64,000 bases of DNA from JASGDN01 sp049841275 (lineage in GTDB: Bacteria; Chloroflexota; Chloroflexia; Thermomicrobiales; UBA6265), in assembly GCA_049841275.1 (NCBI GenBank), contig JASGDN010000091.1, positions 1 through 64,000 on the forward strand, given 5' to 3'. The translations under genes were made by a program, and so were the position numbers. The notes below the pieces were generated by a model. It was not told the origin of the DNA. It did no database searches and saw only the letters and a list, made by a program, of their open reading frames with translations. Positions 42,820 to 51,314 of this stretch are shown in pieces (position 1 is the stretch's first letter; every line of letters begins with the position of its first letter).

Positions 42820-43715
42820 GCTGAAGCCAATCCCGCGTCCTGCCAGCTGCCGATGGTGCGGTCGATCAGCTTCAGCGTGGATTCCACGGAACGGGTGCCG
42901 CGTGCTCCTGCGCCGGGGTTCAGGCCGGCAACCGTCATCGAGGCCACCTTGCCGGTTGCGAGGACTGATGCCAGCAGGGCGCTCGCCTCCGGTAGCGTCA
43001 GGCCATCCGGTGACGGTGTCGAAGCACTGGGCACGAGCGACGGATCGAGCACGTCGAGGTCGACGTGCAAGGCGATCAGGTCGACGTGGTTTGCGAAGGT
43101 CCTGATCGTGCGGCGGACGAGATCGGCATCGCCGAGCGACTTGTCTGCGATCAACTGGACATCGGTGGAGCGCAGGAGGGCGCTCTCCTTCTCGTCGATC
43201 TCGCGTGGGCCGACGATGCAGATGCGGTCGGTCGGCACGGTCGCCTGCAATCCTGCCGTCCCACGCCAGATCGGACCGGCCAGGCCGGCGAGGATCGCCA
43301 CCGGCATGCCGGCCAGGATACCACTGTAGGAGGTCTCGGGCGTGTTGAAGTCGGCGTGCGCGTCCACCCAGATGAGGCCAATGCGGGCCGCCGCTCCATG
43401 GGCTTGCTGGAGCCCGGCGATCACGCCGATTGCCGAGGTATCGTCTCCGGCCAGGACCAGAGCGCCTGCGCCGTCTTGCCGGGCGGCGGCAATGGCGGCG
43501 GCTGTGTGGGCGCCGAGCCGGCCAATATTCGCGGCTACGGGACTGTCGACCCGCTCGGCGTCGGGAAGATCGGCTTCGATCGGCCCGACGACCTCGTGAT
43601 GCTGGCGTTCCAGCCTGCCGGCAATGCCGGCGGCGACCAGTGCGGAAGGTCCTTGTCCAAGGCCGGAGTCCCGCTCGTCGTACCGATAGGGAACAGTGAC
43701 CAGATGAATGCGCAT
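42816..43715 (-). CDS. Arginase/agmatinase/ureohydrolase superfamily protein with altered metal site
   Basis: 299 residues with the ureohydrolase fold. The metal motif VDAHADFNTPET gives Asp118, His120 and Asp122, and LHVDLDVLDPS gives Asp219 and Asp221. The first manganese ligand, normally His in GGDHS, is replaced: the sequence reads AGDDTSAIG, with Asp92 at that place. Ureohydrolases with this site changed may bind metal differently or act on another guanidino substrate. The start at 43715 has AAGGACA 7 bases upstream; the long upstream frame is spurious. The acidic protein gene follows with overlap. Confidence 0.82.
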   Translation of the reverse strand: MRIHLVTVPYRYDERDSGLGQGPSALVAAGIAGRLERQHHEVVGPIEADLPDAERVDSPVAANIGRLGAHTAAAIAAARQDGAGALVLAGDDTSAIGVIAGLQQAHGAAARIGLIWVDAHADFNTPETSYSGILAGMPVAILAGLAGPIWRGTAGLQATVPTDRICIVGPREIDEKESALLRSTDVQLIADKSLGDADLVRRTIRTFANHVDLIALHVDLDVLDPSLVPSASTPSPDGLTLPEASALLASVLATGKVASMTVAGLNPGAGARGTRSVESTLKLIDRTIGSWQDAGLASA

Positions 43716-43999
43716 CGGATGTCCTTTCGCTCGGGACAAGGAAATGCCCACCATTTCTGGTGGAGGTTGCGGGAGACGACATTCGCAGACGAGCGATGCA
43801 TGCCGGAAAGCCGGTCCATGCGTGACGATGGCATTCCACCCGACGATGTCGGTGGTGGAGGCAATTGTAGCGATTTGGCGGGCGAATGCGCAGCCGCCGC
43901 ACAACGTGTGTTTCTGGGGTATGGGTTGCTGGTCTACAATGCGACGGTCGCGCAGGGCGGCAAAGGGGAGCGGACTCGCACCGCTCGTGGAGCTCGTTC

Positions 44000-44560
44000 G
44001 TGGCGTCTTCCACCGAGTCACAATCGCAGAGTGGGCGGCCAGGCTGGAACGGCTCTCGTGCCCGGCCTGGTTCCGGTGCGGCTCGCAATCCCGACGCCGA
44101 CACGCTTTACCAACTCCTGAACGTGCCCTTCACCGCCACGAAGGCGGATATCACCAAGGCCTATCGCGAGTCGATGCGCCGCGTCCATCCGGACCGCGTC
44201 CCGGAGCCGCGCCGCGCCGCCGCCGAGAATCTCGCGAAGGACCTGAACGCGGCCTACGCGATCCTCTCGGACCCGGCGAAGCGCCGCGCCTACGACCAGA
44301 CGATCCGGCAGCAGGAGATGCAGGACCAGATCATGAAGCGCTACGTGGGCGGGTTCGGTGGACCCGGCATCGGGGGCGCCGATCCGTTCGCGCAGGGCCT
44401 GAAGCGGGACATCACGTCGTCGGAACGGCGCGACCGTCACCGGAGCGAGCGGTCGGCCTTCGTCACGATTCTTTCCGCGTTCCTCGTGGTGACCCTGGGC
44501 GTGATCGGCCTGCTGGTCCTCTTCTCGCTGGTGTCGTGGGGCCTGGCCCGGATCTTCTAG
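44000..44560 (+). CDS. J-domain protein with C-terminal membrane helix
   Basis: 186 residues. The J domain (about residues 34-90) contains the HPD motif at 63-65 and would stimulate an Hsp70. A Gly-rich stretch (GGFGGPGIGGADP) follows and a single hydrophobic helix lies at about 158-182, so it is probably tail-anchored with the J domain in the cytoplasm. The GTG at 44000 with GGAG upstream is my start choice; the frame is open earlier. The 3' end overlaps the convergent kinase-like gene by 98 bases. Confidence 0.8.
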   Translation: MASSTESQSQSGRPGWNGSRARPGSGAARNPDADTLYQLLNVPFTATKADITKAYRESMRRVHPDRVPEPRRAAAENLAKDLNAAYAILSDPAKRRAYDQTIRQQEMQDQIMKRYVGGFGGPGIGGADPFAQGLKRDITSSERRDRHRSERSAFVTILSAFLVVTLGVIGLLVLFSLVSWGLARIF

Positions 44561-45749
44561 GGCCACCGGTGCGTTGTCCGCCTGTCCGGCGGTCCTCACT
44601 GCGCCCGGGGGCGCCGGTGCGCGCGGGCTGGTAGCGGCGGGCTTCCTCCGGCACCAGGATGTTGGTCAGCGTTTCCAGCGAATGCAACAGGATGTTGACG
44701 CCGCTCCGGAGCGATGGCACCGCTTCGTGACCGATCATGCGCTCGTCGAGGAAGGCGAGTTCCAGGAGTCGCGCAACCCGTCCGACGAGGTCGATGGCTG
44801 CGACGACCGGAATCGACCGGCGTTGTTCCGGTGTCAGAGGCGCGACATCGTGGTACGCCCCGACGAGATCCTCGGCGATTGCGGCTGTCCAGCCCTTCAC
44901 ATGTCCAGCCAGTTGCACCAGATCGAGCACCGGCGAACTGGTCGTCATCGTCGCCCAGCCGGTGACTCCCGTTAGCTCATTCTGCGGCGAGACCAGGAGG
45001 TGCGTGGGCCAGAGGTCGCCGTGGACCACGGTTCTCGTGTCGTCGAGGATGCCGGATGTCGCCTCCAGCCGCGCCGGACCGACGCCCATCACGCGGTTAC
45101 CGCAACGCAGCCAGCGCCGGATCTCGGAGAATCCTGCCGCCTTGTCGCCCAGATGGCGCTTGTCGTTTTGCCACTGCCGGGTTGCAGCCTTCAGGAACCC
45201 TGCGAGGGGCGCCCGGGGGGCTTCCTTCGCGCCAGCGAGCTCGCGCGTCGCGACATGGAACCGCCCAAGCACACGCGCTGCCGCGAAGGCGACATCCTCC
45301 ACGGGTGTCGCGGTTGGCACCGGAACGTCGATGGTCTGGCCGTCCGGCGTGCGGAAGTTGCCATACCGGGCGAACGGCCGGCCATCCAGCCAGGTCGCGG
45401 CGGTGAAAAGCTGGCCATCCTGCAGCAGTGCGTAGGCCCCGTCACGATCCCGAATAGGGAGGATGCGTGGCAGCATCGGCACGCCCGCGTCATTCGCGAC
45501 ATCCAGTGTCTTCGCAACGAAATCGATGCGGCCGACGGTAGTTGCGGGTTCCCAGCGCCGGACGACGCGCAGGCCGTCTGGTGTGGACACGCGCAACAGG
45601 TGCGGCGATCTGCCGAGTGGTTGTGGTTGTGGTGCGGTGAATCCCGGTAGGATCGTCGCGGCGGCGCATTCCAAATGATCGCGCATGTCTGCGGGCGATT
45701 CGACGGGGAAAGACGTATCGGAAGTGGGGGAGGCGTTTCGTTCTGTCAT
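44463..45749 (-). CDS. APH-family phosphotransferase with degenerate catalytic residues
   Basis: 428 residues with the aminoglycoside phosphotransferase/choline kinase fold. The catalytic aspartate is kept in VVHGDLWPTHLLV, but the metal-binding asparagine is His, a change known in some APH subfamilies. The usual metal aspartate of the I-D-W/F motif is missing (GVTGWATM). It may be a pseudokinase or use another metal arrangement. The C-terminal 50 residues are Arg/Gly/Pro-rich and overlap the J-domain gene. A TATACT box ends 6 bases before this ATG, so the mRNA may be leaderless. A start at 45779 is possible. Confidence 0.72.
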   Translation of the reverse strand: MTERNASPTSDTSFPVESPADMRDHLECAAATILPGFTAPQPQPLGRSPHLLRVSTPDGLRVVRRWEPATTVGRIDFVAKTLDVANDAGVPMLPRILPIRDRDGAYALLQDGQLFTAATWLDGRPFARYGNFRTPDGQTIDVPVPTATPVEDVAFAAARVLGRFHVATRELAGAKEAPRAPLAGFLKAATRQWQNDKRHLGDKAAGFSEIRRWLRCGNRVMGVGPARLEATSGILDDTRTVVHGDLWPTHLLVSPQNELTGVTGWATMTTSSPVLDLVQLAGHVKGWTAAIAEDLVGAYHDVAPLTPEQRRSIPVVAAIDLVGRVARLLELAFLDERMIGHEAVPSLRSGVNILLHSLETLTNILVPEEARRYQPARTGAPGRSEDRRTGGQRTGGPRRSGPGPTTPARRGPAGRSRPGSPRGTRKES

Positions 45750-45755
45750 GACGCG

Positions 45756-45761
45756 AGTATA
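45756..45761 (-). promoter_or_regulatory. Possible -10 box of a leaderless transcript
   Basis: TATACT on the minus strand, matching TATAAT at five of six positions, with its last base 7 bases before the kinase-like ATG. Transcription would begin at or near the start codon. No good -35 was found. Confidence 0.4.
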
Positions 45762-45762
45762 G

Positions 45763-45800
45763 GGCACCGGCAGGGACATTCGTGCCCTTCTGCCGGTGCC
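45763..45800. terminator. Hairpin after the first deacylase gene
   Basis: Perfect 11-bp arms GGCACCGGCAG / CTGCCGGTGCC with further inner pairing, 77 bases after the stop of the first deacylase gene and next to the promoter of the kinase-like gene. Confidence 0.65.
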
Positions 45801-45876
45801 GTCATGGGATTCTCTCGTTCGGTGCCGACCTGCGTCGATCCTGTCGGGACGTGGCTCGCGCGCGTGTTCCCGGCTG

Positions 45877-47529
45877 TCAGTCGCGCGGACGGTATCCCGG
45901 ACCGTTCACGCGCTGGCCGGGCATTGCATTCGTGTGCTCGCCGTTGCGCAGGACCGCCGTTCCATTCACGAAGACATCGCGGATGCCGACCGAGAGCTGG
46001 TGTGGCTCCATGTAGGTCGCCATGTCGTTGACCGTCTCCGGGTCGAAGATTACGACATCCGCCTTCATCCCGTCGCGTAGCAGACCGCGATCGCGCAGGC
46101 TCAGCCGGTCCGCTACCGCCGAGGAGCACTTCCGCACGGCATCTTCCAGCGTCAGCCATCCGTAGTCGCGCACGAAGCGTCCGATCACCCGCGTATACGT
46201 GCCATAGGATCGCGGGTGCGTCGGGCCGAACGCCGACCACACCTCCGGGTCGTAGCCGCCGGCATCGGTCGAGAACTTGATCCACGGCTGCTTCACCTGC
46301 AGTTCGATGTTGCTCTCGGTCATGCCCCGATACATGGTGAAGATCCGGTGCTGCTCGATGGTCAGCAGATGCAGCACGGCCTCCGGCCACGGCATGCCAA
46401 GGTCCGCGGCAATCTGGTCGAGCGTCCAGCCCCGGTACTTGATCGTCTCTGGCTGCCGCAGGTCGGCGACGATGACATTCTCCGGTCCGCTCTTGAGCCC
46501 GAGATTCTCCCAGTCCGCGTCCGGATTCGTCATCTCTGCCAGGATCTTCGGACGAAGTTCGGGATCGACGATGTTCTCGAAGAGCTTGCCATCCGCCGCC
46601 GTCCATGGTGGCAGGCAGGCGGTGATGCCGGTGCCGCCGCCATCGTAGGGGTACATGTCGGCGGCGATGTCGATCCCGGCGTTCCGTGCCCCGGTGATCT
46701 GGCGGACGATCTGGGCCATCTTCGGCCAGTTGTCCTTCCCCATCACCTTCAGATGATAGATCTCGGTCGCCACGCCGGTCTGCTCGGCGATCTCCAGTGT
46801 CTCGGCGAAGCCGTCGAAGATGAGATCACCTTCCGAGCGCATGTGCGTGATGTGGACACCGTGGTGCTCCGCCACGACACGCATGACCGCGATCAGGTCC
46901 TGCGTGGTGGTGTAGGCATCCGGCGGGTAGATCAACGCCGTGGCGACGCCGAATGCGCCGTCCTCCATCGCCTCGCCAGTGATGCGCTCCATTTCGGCCA
47001 GTTCCTCCGGCGTCGGATCGCCCATCCGCGTACCGCAGGCGTATTGCCGCACCGTGCCTCCGCCGAGGAACGAGCCGAAGTTGACAGAGACACCGCGCTT
47101 CTCATACTCCGCCAGCCAGTCGCCGAAACGGTTCCATGTATGAGCGAGGCCGTCCCACTCTGCCGCGACATCCGTGTCCACGACACCCACGATCGCTCCG
47201 GAGAAGATGTTGCTGATCTGGCCACCGGCCGGTGCGGGCGTCCACCCTTCGCCGAGGATCTCGGTGGTGACGCCCTGGGTCACCTTCGAGAGCGAGCGCC
47301 GGTCTGTCAGCCACGGGATGATCGAATGCGATTGGATATCGATGAAGCCCGGCGACACGATGTGGCCCATCGCGTCGATCGTCTCGTTCGCGCTCGCCGG
47401 GTCGATCGTGTCCGGGGGTGCGATCCGGGCGATGGTCTCGCCGGCAATCGCGACATCGCCGTAGAACCACGGGTTGCCCGTACCATCGACGATGCGGCCG
47501 CCGGTGATGAGCAGGTCGTATTGGGACAT
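45877..47529 (-). CDS. N-acyl-D-amino-acid deacylase-type amidohydrolase, paralogue 1
   Basis: 550-residue amidohydrolase with the beta-sandwich (N-terminal GGRIVDGTGNPWFYGDVAI) and TIM barrel. The later metal ligands are kept (HITHMRSEGD, EIYHLKVMGKD, KFSTDAGG), but the usual HxH after GFID reads QSH (DIQSHSI), and the Cys of GNCG in D-aminoacylases is absent (EILGEGWTP). It probably hydrolyses N-acyl or related amide bonds. AGGAGAAA 6 bases before the ATG marks the start. It is last in a three-gene tandem array. Confidence 0.85.
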   Translation of the reverse strand: MSQYDLLITGGRIVDGTGNPWFYGDVAIAGETIARIAPPDTIDPASANETIDAMGHIVSPGFIDIQSHSIIPWLTDRRSLSKVTQGVTTEILGEGWTPAPAGGQISNIFSGAIVGVVDTDVAAEWDGLAHTWNRFGDWLAEYEKRGVSVNFGSFLGGGTVRQYACGTRMGDPTPEELAEMERITGEAMEDGAFGVATALIYPPDAYTTTQDLIAVMRVVAEHHGVHITHMRSEGDLIFDGFAETLEIAEQTGVATEIYHLKVMGKDNWPKMAQIVRQITGARNAGIDIAADMYPYDGGGTGITACLPPWTAADGKLFENIVDPELRPKILAEMTNPDADWENLGLKSGPENVIVADLRQPETIKYRGWTLDQIAADLGMPWPEAVLHLLTIEQHRIFTMYRGMTESNIELQVKQPWIKFSTDAGGYDPEVWSAFGPTHPRSYGTYTRVIGRFVRDYGWLTLEDAVRKCSSAVADRLSLRDRGLLRDGMKADVVIFDPETVNDMATYMEPHQLSVGIRDVFVNGTAVLRNGEHTNAMPGQRVNGPGYRPRD

Positions 47530-47585
47530 CGGATTTCTCCTGAGGAGTGAGGATCGAGAAGGGCTGGGGCGTTACGTCTCGTTTC

Positions 47586-49244
47586 TTACACCATGGCCCT
47601 CGTTCCTCGATAACCGGGACCATTCACCCGCACGCCGGGCAGCGCACCGGTGTGCGTACCGTCCCGCAATACCGCCGTGCTATTGACGAAGACATCGCGA
47701 ATGCCGGTCGAAAGCCGATGGGGATCGACGTAGGTCGCGTTGTCCGTGACGGTTGCCGGGTCGAAGACGATGATATCGGCTTTCATGTCATCCCGGATCA
47801 GGCCGCGATCGCGCAGCCCCAGGCGATCCGCGACAGCGGACGAGCACTTGCGCACGGCATCCTCAAGCGTCAGCCAGCCATCGCGCACGAACGGACCGAT
47901 CACCCGCGTGTAGGTGCCGTAGGAGCGCGGATGTGTCGGTCCGTCTCCTGCGACGGCGGCGGGATCGAGGCCGCCGGCATCGGTGGAGAACTTGATCCAT
48001 GGTTGCTGGATCTGCCGCTGGATGTTCTCGCCGCTTATCCCGAGATACATCGTGAAGATGCGCTGCTGCTCGCGATCCAGCAAGGTCAGCACCGCTTCCG
48101 GCCAATCGGCGCCGAGGTCGTCGGCGATTGCCTGGAGTCGCCAGCCGCGGTACCTCACCAGGTCGGGGTGGCGCAGGTCCGCGACGATGATGTTCTCCGG
48201 GCCGACGTTCAGGCCGCGATTCTCCCAGTTGGCGTCGGGGTCTCGCATCTCCTTCAGGATGCGTTCGCGGATCACCGGATCGGCGATGTTGGTGTAGAGC
48301 TTGCCATCGGCGGCCGTCCATGGCGGTAGGCAGGCGGAGAGCCCGGTACCGGAGCCGTCGTACGGGTACATGTCCGCCGCGACATCGATTCCGGCCGCGC
48401 GGGCGGCATTGATGGTGGCGATCACCCGTTCCATCTTGGCCCAGTTGTTCTTGCCGACAGCCTTCAGATGGTAGATCTCGGTGATGACGCCGGTCTTTTC
48501 GGCGATCTCCAGCGTCTCCGCCAGCCCATCGAAGATCAGGTCCGCTTCCGAGCGCATGTGGGTGATGTGGATGCCGTGGCAGGCAGCCACCACCTCCATG
48601 CAGGCGATGAGCTCGGGCGTCGTGGAGTAGACATTCGGTGGGTAGATCAGGGCGGTGGCGACGCCGAACGCGCCATCTTCCATCGATTCGGCGACCACCC
48701 GGCGCATCGTGGCGATCTCGTCCGGCGTTGCGTCGCCCATGCGCATGCCGCAGGCGTATTCTCGGAGCGTGCCGCCGCCGAGGAAGGAGCCGACGTTCAC
48801 TCCCACCCGGCGGCGCTCGAGTTCCGCCAGCCAGTCGCCGAAGCGCGTCCATGTCCGGGCGAGAGCGTCCCATTCCCGGGCCTCTGCCTCCGGAAGCCGG
48901 TAGAGCAGCGATCCCGTGAACGGTGCGTCGATCTGTCCTCCGACCGGCGCAGGCGTCCATAGCTCGCCCATGATCTCGGTCGTTACGCCCTGGGTGACCT
49001 TGGAGAGGGAGCGGCGGTCGGAGAGGAACGGCACGATGGAGTGCGACTGGATGTCGATGAAGCCCGGAGACACGACGTGGCCTGTCGCGTCGATGACCGT
49101 TGCGGCGTCTTCCCGATCGATCGTGCCCGGCGGTGCGACCTTCGCGATGCGGTCGCCGGTGATGGCGACATCACCGTAGAACCAGGGATTCCCGGTGCCA
49201 TCGACAACGCGGCCGCCGGCGATGAGGGTGTCGTACTGGGTCAT
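47586..49244 (-). CDS. N-acyl-D-amino-acid deacylase-type amidohydrolase, paralogue 2
   Basis: 552 residues, 56 bases from paralogue 1 and alignable over its whole length (GGRVVDGTGNPWFYGDVAI, EIMGELWTPAP, ITHMRSEADLIF, RSYGTYTRVIGPF, CSSAVADRLGLRDRG). The HxH position again reads QSH. Differences cluster in the loop after WTPAP (VGGQIDAPFTGSLLYR), which in this fold lies near the substrate, so specificity may differ. GGAGAGA precedes the ATG. Confidence 0.85.
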   Translation of the reverse strand: MTQYDTLIAGGRVVDGTGNPWFYGDVAITGDRIAKVAPPGTIDREDAATVIDATGHVVSPGFIDIQSHSIVPFLSDRRSLSKVTQGVTTEIMGELWTPAPVGGQIDAPFTGSLLYRLPEAEAREWDALARTWTRFGDWLAELERRRVGVNVGSFLGGGTLREYACGMRMGDATPDEIATMRRVVAESMEDGAFGVATALIYPPNVYSTTPELIACMEVVAACHGIHITHMRSEADLIFDGLAETLEIAEKTGVITEIYHLKAVGKNNWAKMERVIATINAARAAGIDVAADMYPYDGSGTGLSACLPPWTAADGKLYTNIADPVIRERILKEMRDPDANWENRGLNVGPENIIVADLRHPDLVRYRGWRLQAIADDLGADWPEAVLTLLDREQQRIFTMYLGISGENIQRQIQQPWIKFSTDAGGLDPAAVAGDGPTHPRSYGTYTRVIGPFVRDGWLTLEDAVRKCSSAVADRLGLRDRGLIRDDMKADIIVFDPATVTDNATYVDPHRLSTGIRDVFVNSTAVLRDGTHTGALPGVRVNGPGYRGTRAMV

Positions 49245-49261
49245 TGTGTCTCTCCGGAGGA

Positions 49262-49317
49262 GTGAGGACCGAGAAGTGAGTAGTGAGCAACGTGAGGAAC
49301 CGCGCCTCGGTCCTCAC
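49262..49317. repeat. Inverted repeat between deacylase genes
   Basis: Arms GTGAGGACCGAG (49262-49273) and CTCGGTCCTCAC (49306-49317); a second, wider pair GAGGAGTGAGG/CCTCACTCCTC surrounds it. The right arm covers the stop codon of paralogue 3. A partial copy of the left side (GAGGAGTGAGGATCGAGAAG) recurs before paralogue 1, showing that the spacer was duplicated with the genes. Confidence 0.6.
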
Positions 49318-50975
49318 TTCTCTTGCCTCACTCCTCGGTAGCCGGGGCCGTTCACGCGCTGGCCCGGCTTGGCTCCCGTGTGAACGGCATCGCGGAGCAC
49401 TGGCGTGCCGTTCACGAAGACATCGCGGATGCCGGTCGAGAGGTGGTGTGGATCGGTGTAGGTTGCGTGGTCGATCACCGTCTCGGGATCGAAGACGATC
49501 ACGTCGGCCTTCATCCCATCCCTCAACATGCCCCGGTCCCGCAGGCAGAGGCGATCCGCCACCGACGAAGAACACTTTCGCACGGCATCCTCAAGCGTCA
49601 GCCAGCCGTATTCCCGCACGAAGCGTCCAAGCACGCGTGTGTAGGTGCCATACGCACGCGGGTGGACGAGCCCGATGTCTGCAACGTTGTCCGGGTCGAT
49701 GCCACCGGCATCGGTCGAGAACTTGATCCAGGGTTGCTGCACCTGCCGCTTGATGTTCTCCTCGCTCATCCCGAGGTACATCGTGAAGATGTTCGTGCCC
49801 TCGACATCGAGCAGGTGGACGATCGTCTCCGGCCAGTCCAGGCCGAGATCGTCCGCGACCTGTTGCAATCGCCATCCGCGGTACTTCTTCGTGTCCGGGT
49901 GGCTGATGCCGGCGAGGATGATGTTCTCCGGGCCGGTGCGGAGCCCCATGTTCTCCCAGTCGGTATCCTCGCTGCGCATCTCGGCGAGGATGCGGGCGCG
50001 GATTTCAGGATCGCGCAGGTTCTCGTGCCGCTTGCCGTTCTCGGAGACCCACCAGGGCAGGCAGGCCGCGAGGCCGGTGCCGGAGCCGTCGTAGGGGTAC
50101 ATGTCGGCGGTGATGTCCAGCCCGGCGTCGCGCGCCTCGTTGATACGATGGATGACGCCGGCCATCTTCTCCCAGTTGACCTTGCCCGCCGCCTTCAGGT
50201 GATAGATCTCGGTGGCGACGCCCGTCGCCTCCGCAATGTCCAGCGTCTCGCCGAGCCCGTCGAAGATGAGATCACCTTCCGAGCGCATGTGCGTGATGTG
50301 GACGCCGTTATACGTGGCAACGACCTTCATGCAGGCGATCAGCTCGGGCGTCGTGGAGTAGGCGTTCGGCGGATAGATCAGCGCCGTGGCGATGCCGAAC
50401 GCGCCGTCCTCCATCGATTCGGCGACCATCTGCGTCATGGCCGCCAGCTCCTCTGCGGCCGCGTCGCCCATGCGTTCGCCGCAGCCGAACTCGCGGACCG
50501 TGCCGCCGCCGAGGAACGATCCGAAATTGACGGAGACGCCGCGCTTCTCGAACTCGGCCAGCCAGTCGCCGAAGCGCGTCCAGGTGTGGGCCAGCGTCTC
50601 CCACTCCTTCGCCTCCTCCTCGCCGATGCGGTTGATGAGGGCGCCGGTGAAGGCGTTCACGATCTTGCCCCCGAACGGCGCCGGTGTCCAACCCTCGCCG
50701 AGGATCTCGGTGGTGACGCCCTGCGTCACCTTCGAGAGGGACTGACTGTCGGCGAGCCAGGGGATGATCGAATGGGACTGGATGTCGATGAAGCCCGGCG
50801 CGACGACGTGCTCGCTGGCGTCGATCACGGCGGCGGCGGTTGTCCGGTCGATCGTGTCCGGGGGTGCGATCCGGGCGATGGTCTCGCCGGCAATCGCGAC
50901 ATCGCCGTAGAACCACGGATTGCCCGTGCCATCGACGATGCGGCCGCCGACGATCAGCGTGTCGATCTGGGCCAT
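49314..50975 (-). CDS. N-acyl-D-amino-acid deacylase-type amidohydrolase, paralogue 3
   Basis: 553 residues and first of the tandem in transcription order. The motifs match its sisters (GFIDIQSHSI, EILGEGWTPAP, ITHMRSEGDLIF, EIYHLKAAGKVNW, KFSTDAGGID, CSSSVADRLCLRDRG). The start at 50975 has AAGGAGA 9 bases upstream; the longer frame to 51017 is not supported. Near identity of some blocks among the three and shared spacers indicate duplication in this lineage. The neighbourhood has no transporter or racemase. Confidence 0.85.
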   Translation of the reverse strand: MAQIDTLIVGGRIVDGTGNPWFYGDVAIAGETIARIAPPDTIDRTTAAAVIDASEHVVAPGFIDIQSHSIIPWLADSQSLSKVTQGVTTEILGEGWTPAPFGGKIVNAFTGALINRIGEEEAKEWETLAHTWTRFGDWLAEFEKRGVSVNFGSFLGGGTVREFGCGERMGDAAAEELAAMTQMVAESMEDGAFGIATALIYPPNAYSTTPELIACMKVVATYNGVHITHMRSEGDLIFDGLGETLDIAEATGVATEIYHLKAAGKVNWEKMAGVIHRINEARDAGLDITADMYPYDGSGTGLAACLPWWVSENGKRHENLRDPEIRARILAEMRSEDTDWENMGLRTGPENIILAGISHPDTKKYRGWRLQQVADDLGLDWPETIVHLLDVEGTNIFTMYLGMSEENIKRQVQQPWIKFSTDAGGIDPDNVADIGLVHPRAYGTYTRVLGRFVREYGWLTLEDAVRKCSSSVADRLCLRDRGMLRDGMKADVIVFDPETVIDHATYTDPHHLSTGIRDVFVNGTPVLRDAVHTGAKPGQRVNGPGYRGVRQEK

Positions 50976-51314
50976 CGCGTGAATCTCCTTCGGTAGGAAT
51001 GCGGATGCCTGGCGCATGGAACGCCGGCCGGTGCGATACGCCGCCGATCATACCCCGGTCTTTGCGATCGTGGGGTATGGCCGCGGCGCGCTCTTCCTGG
51101 TTCCAGGATCGCGGAAGGGACGTTGCTGTCCCTTGGGAACGAACCTTTTCACGCGATTCGGCGTCTCTCTTCCAACGGTTATCCAACGTCCGGAGCGAAC
51201 CGAGGATGGTATGCCCCGCCAACCCGCACCGGGGCGACCCGCTAGACTGGACCCATCGAGGGCCGAACGAGACAGGCTTTTGCACGATTGCTTCCTCATG
51301 AAAGGATCCCTGCC
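50976..51314. other. Divergent intergenic region
   Basis: 339 bases between the first deacylase and the exported propeller, with no gene. It should contain two divergent promoters, but no convincing boxes were found. Confidence 0.5.

Noticed and set aside
49323..50996. 557-codon open frame opposite deacylase paralogue 3
   Set aside because: Antisense shadow; the same frame pattern appears opposite paralogues 1 and 2, which reflects their shared sequence and not a gene.
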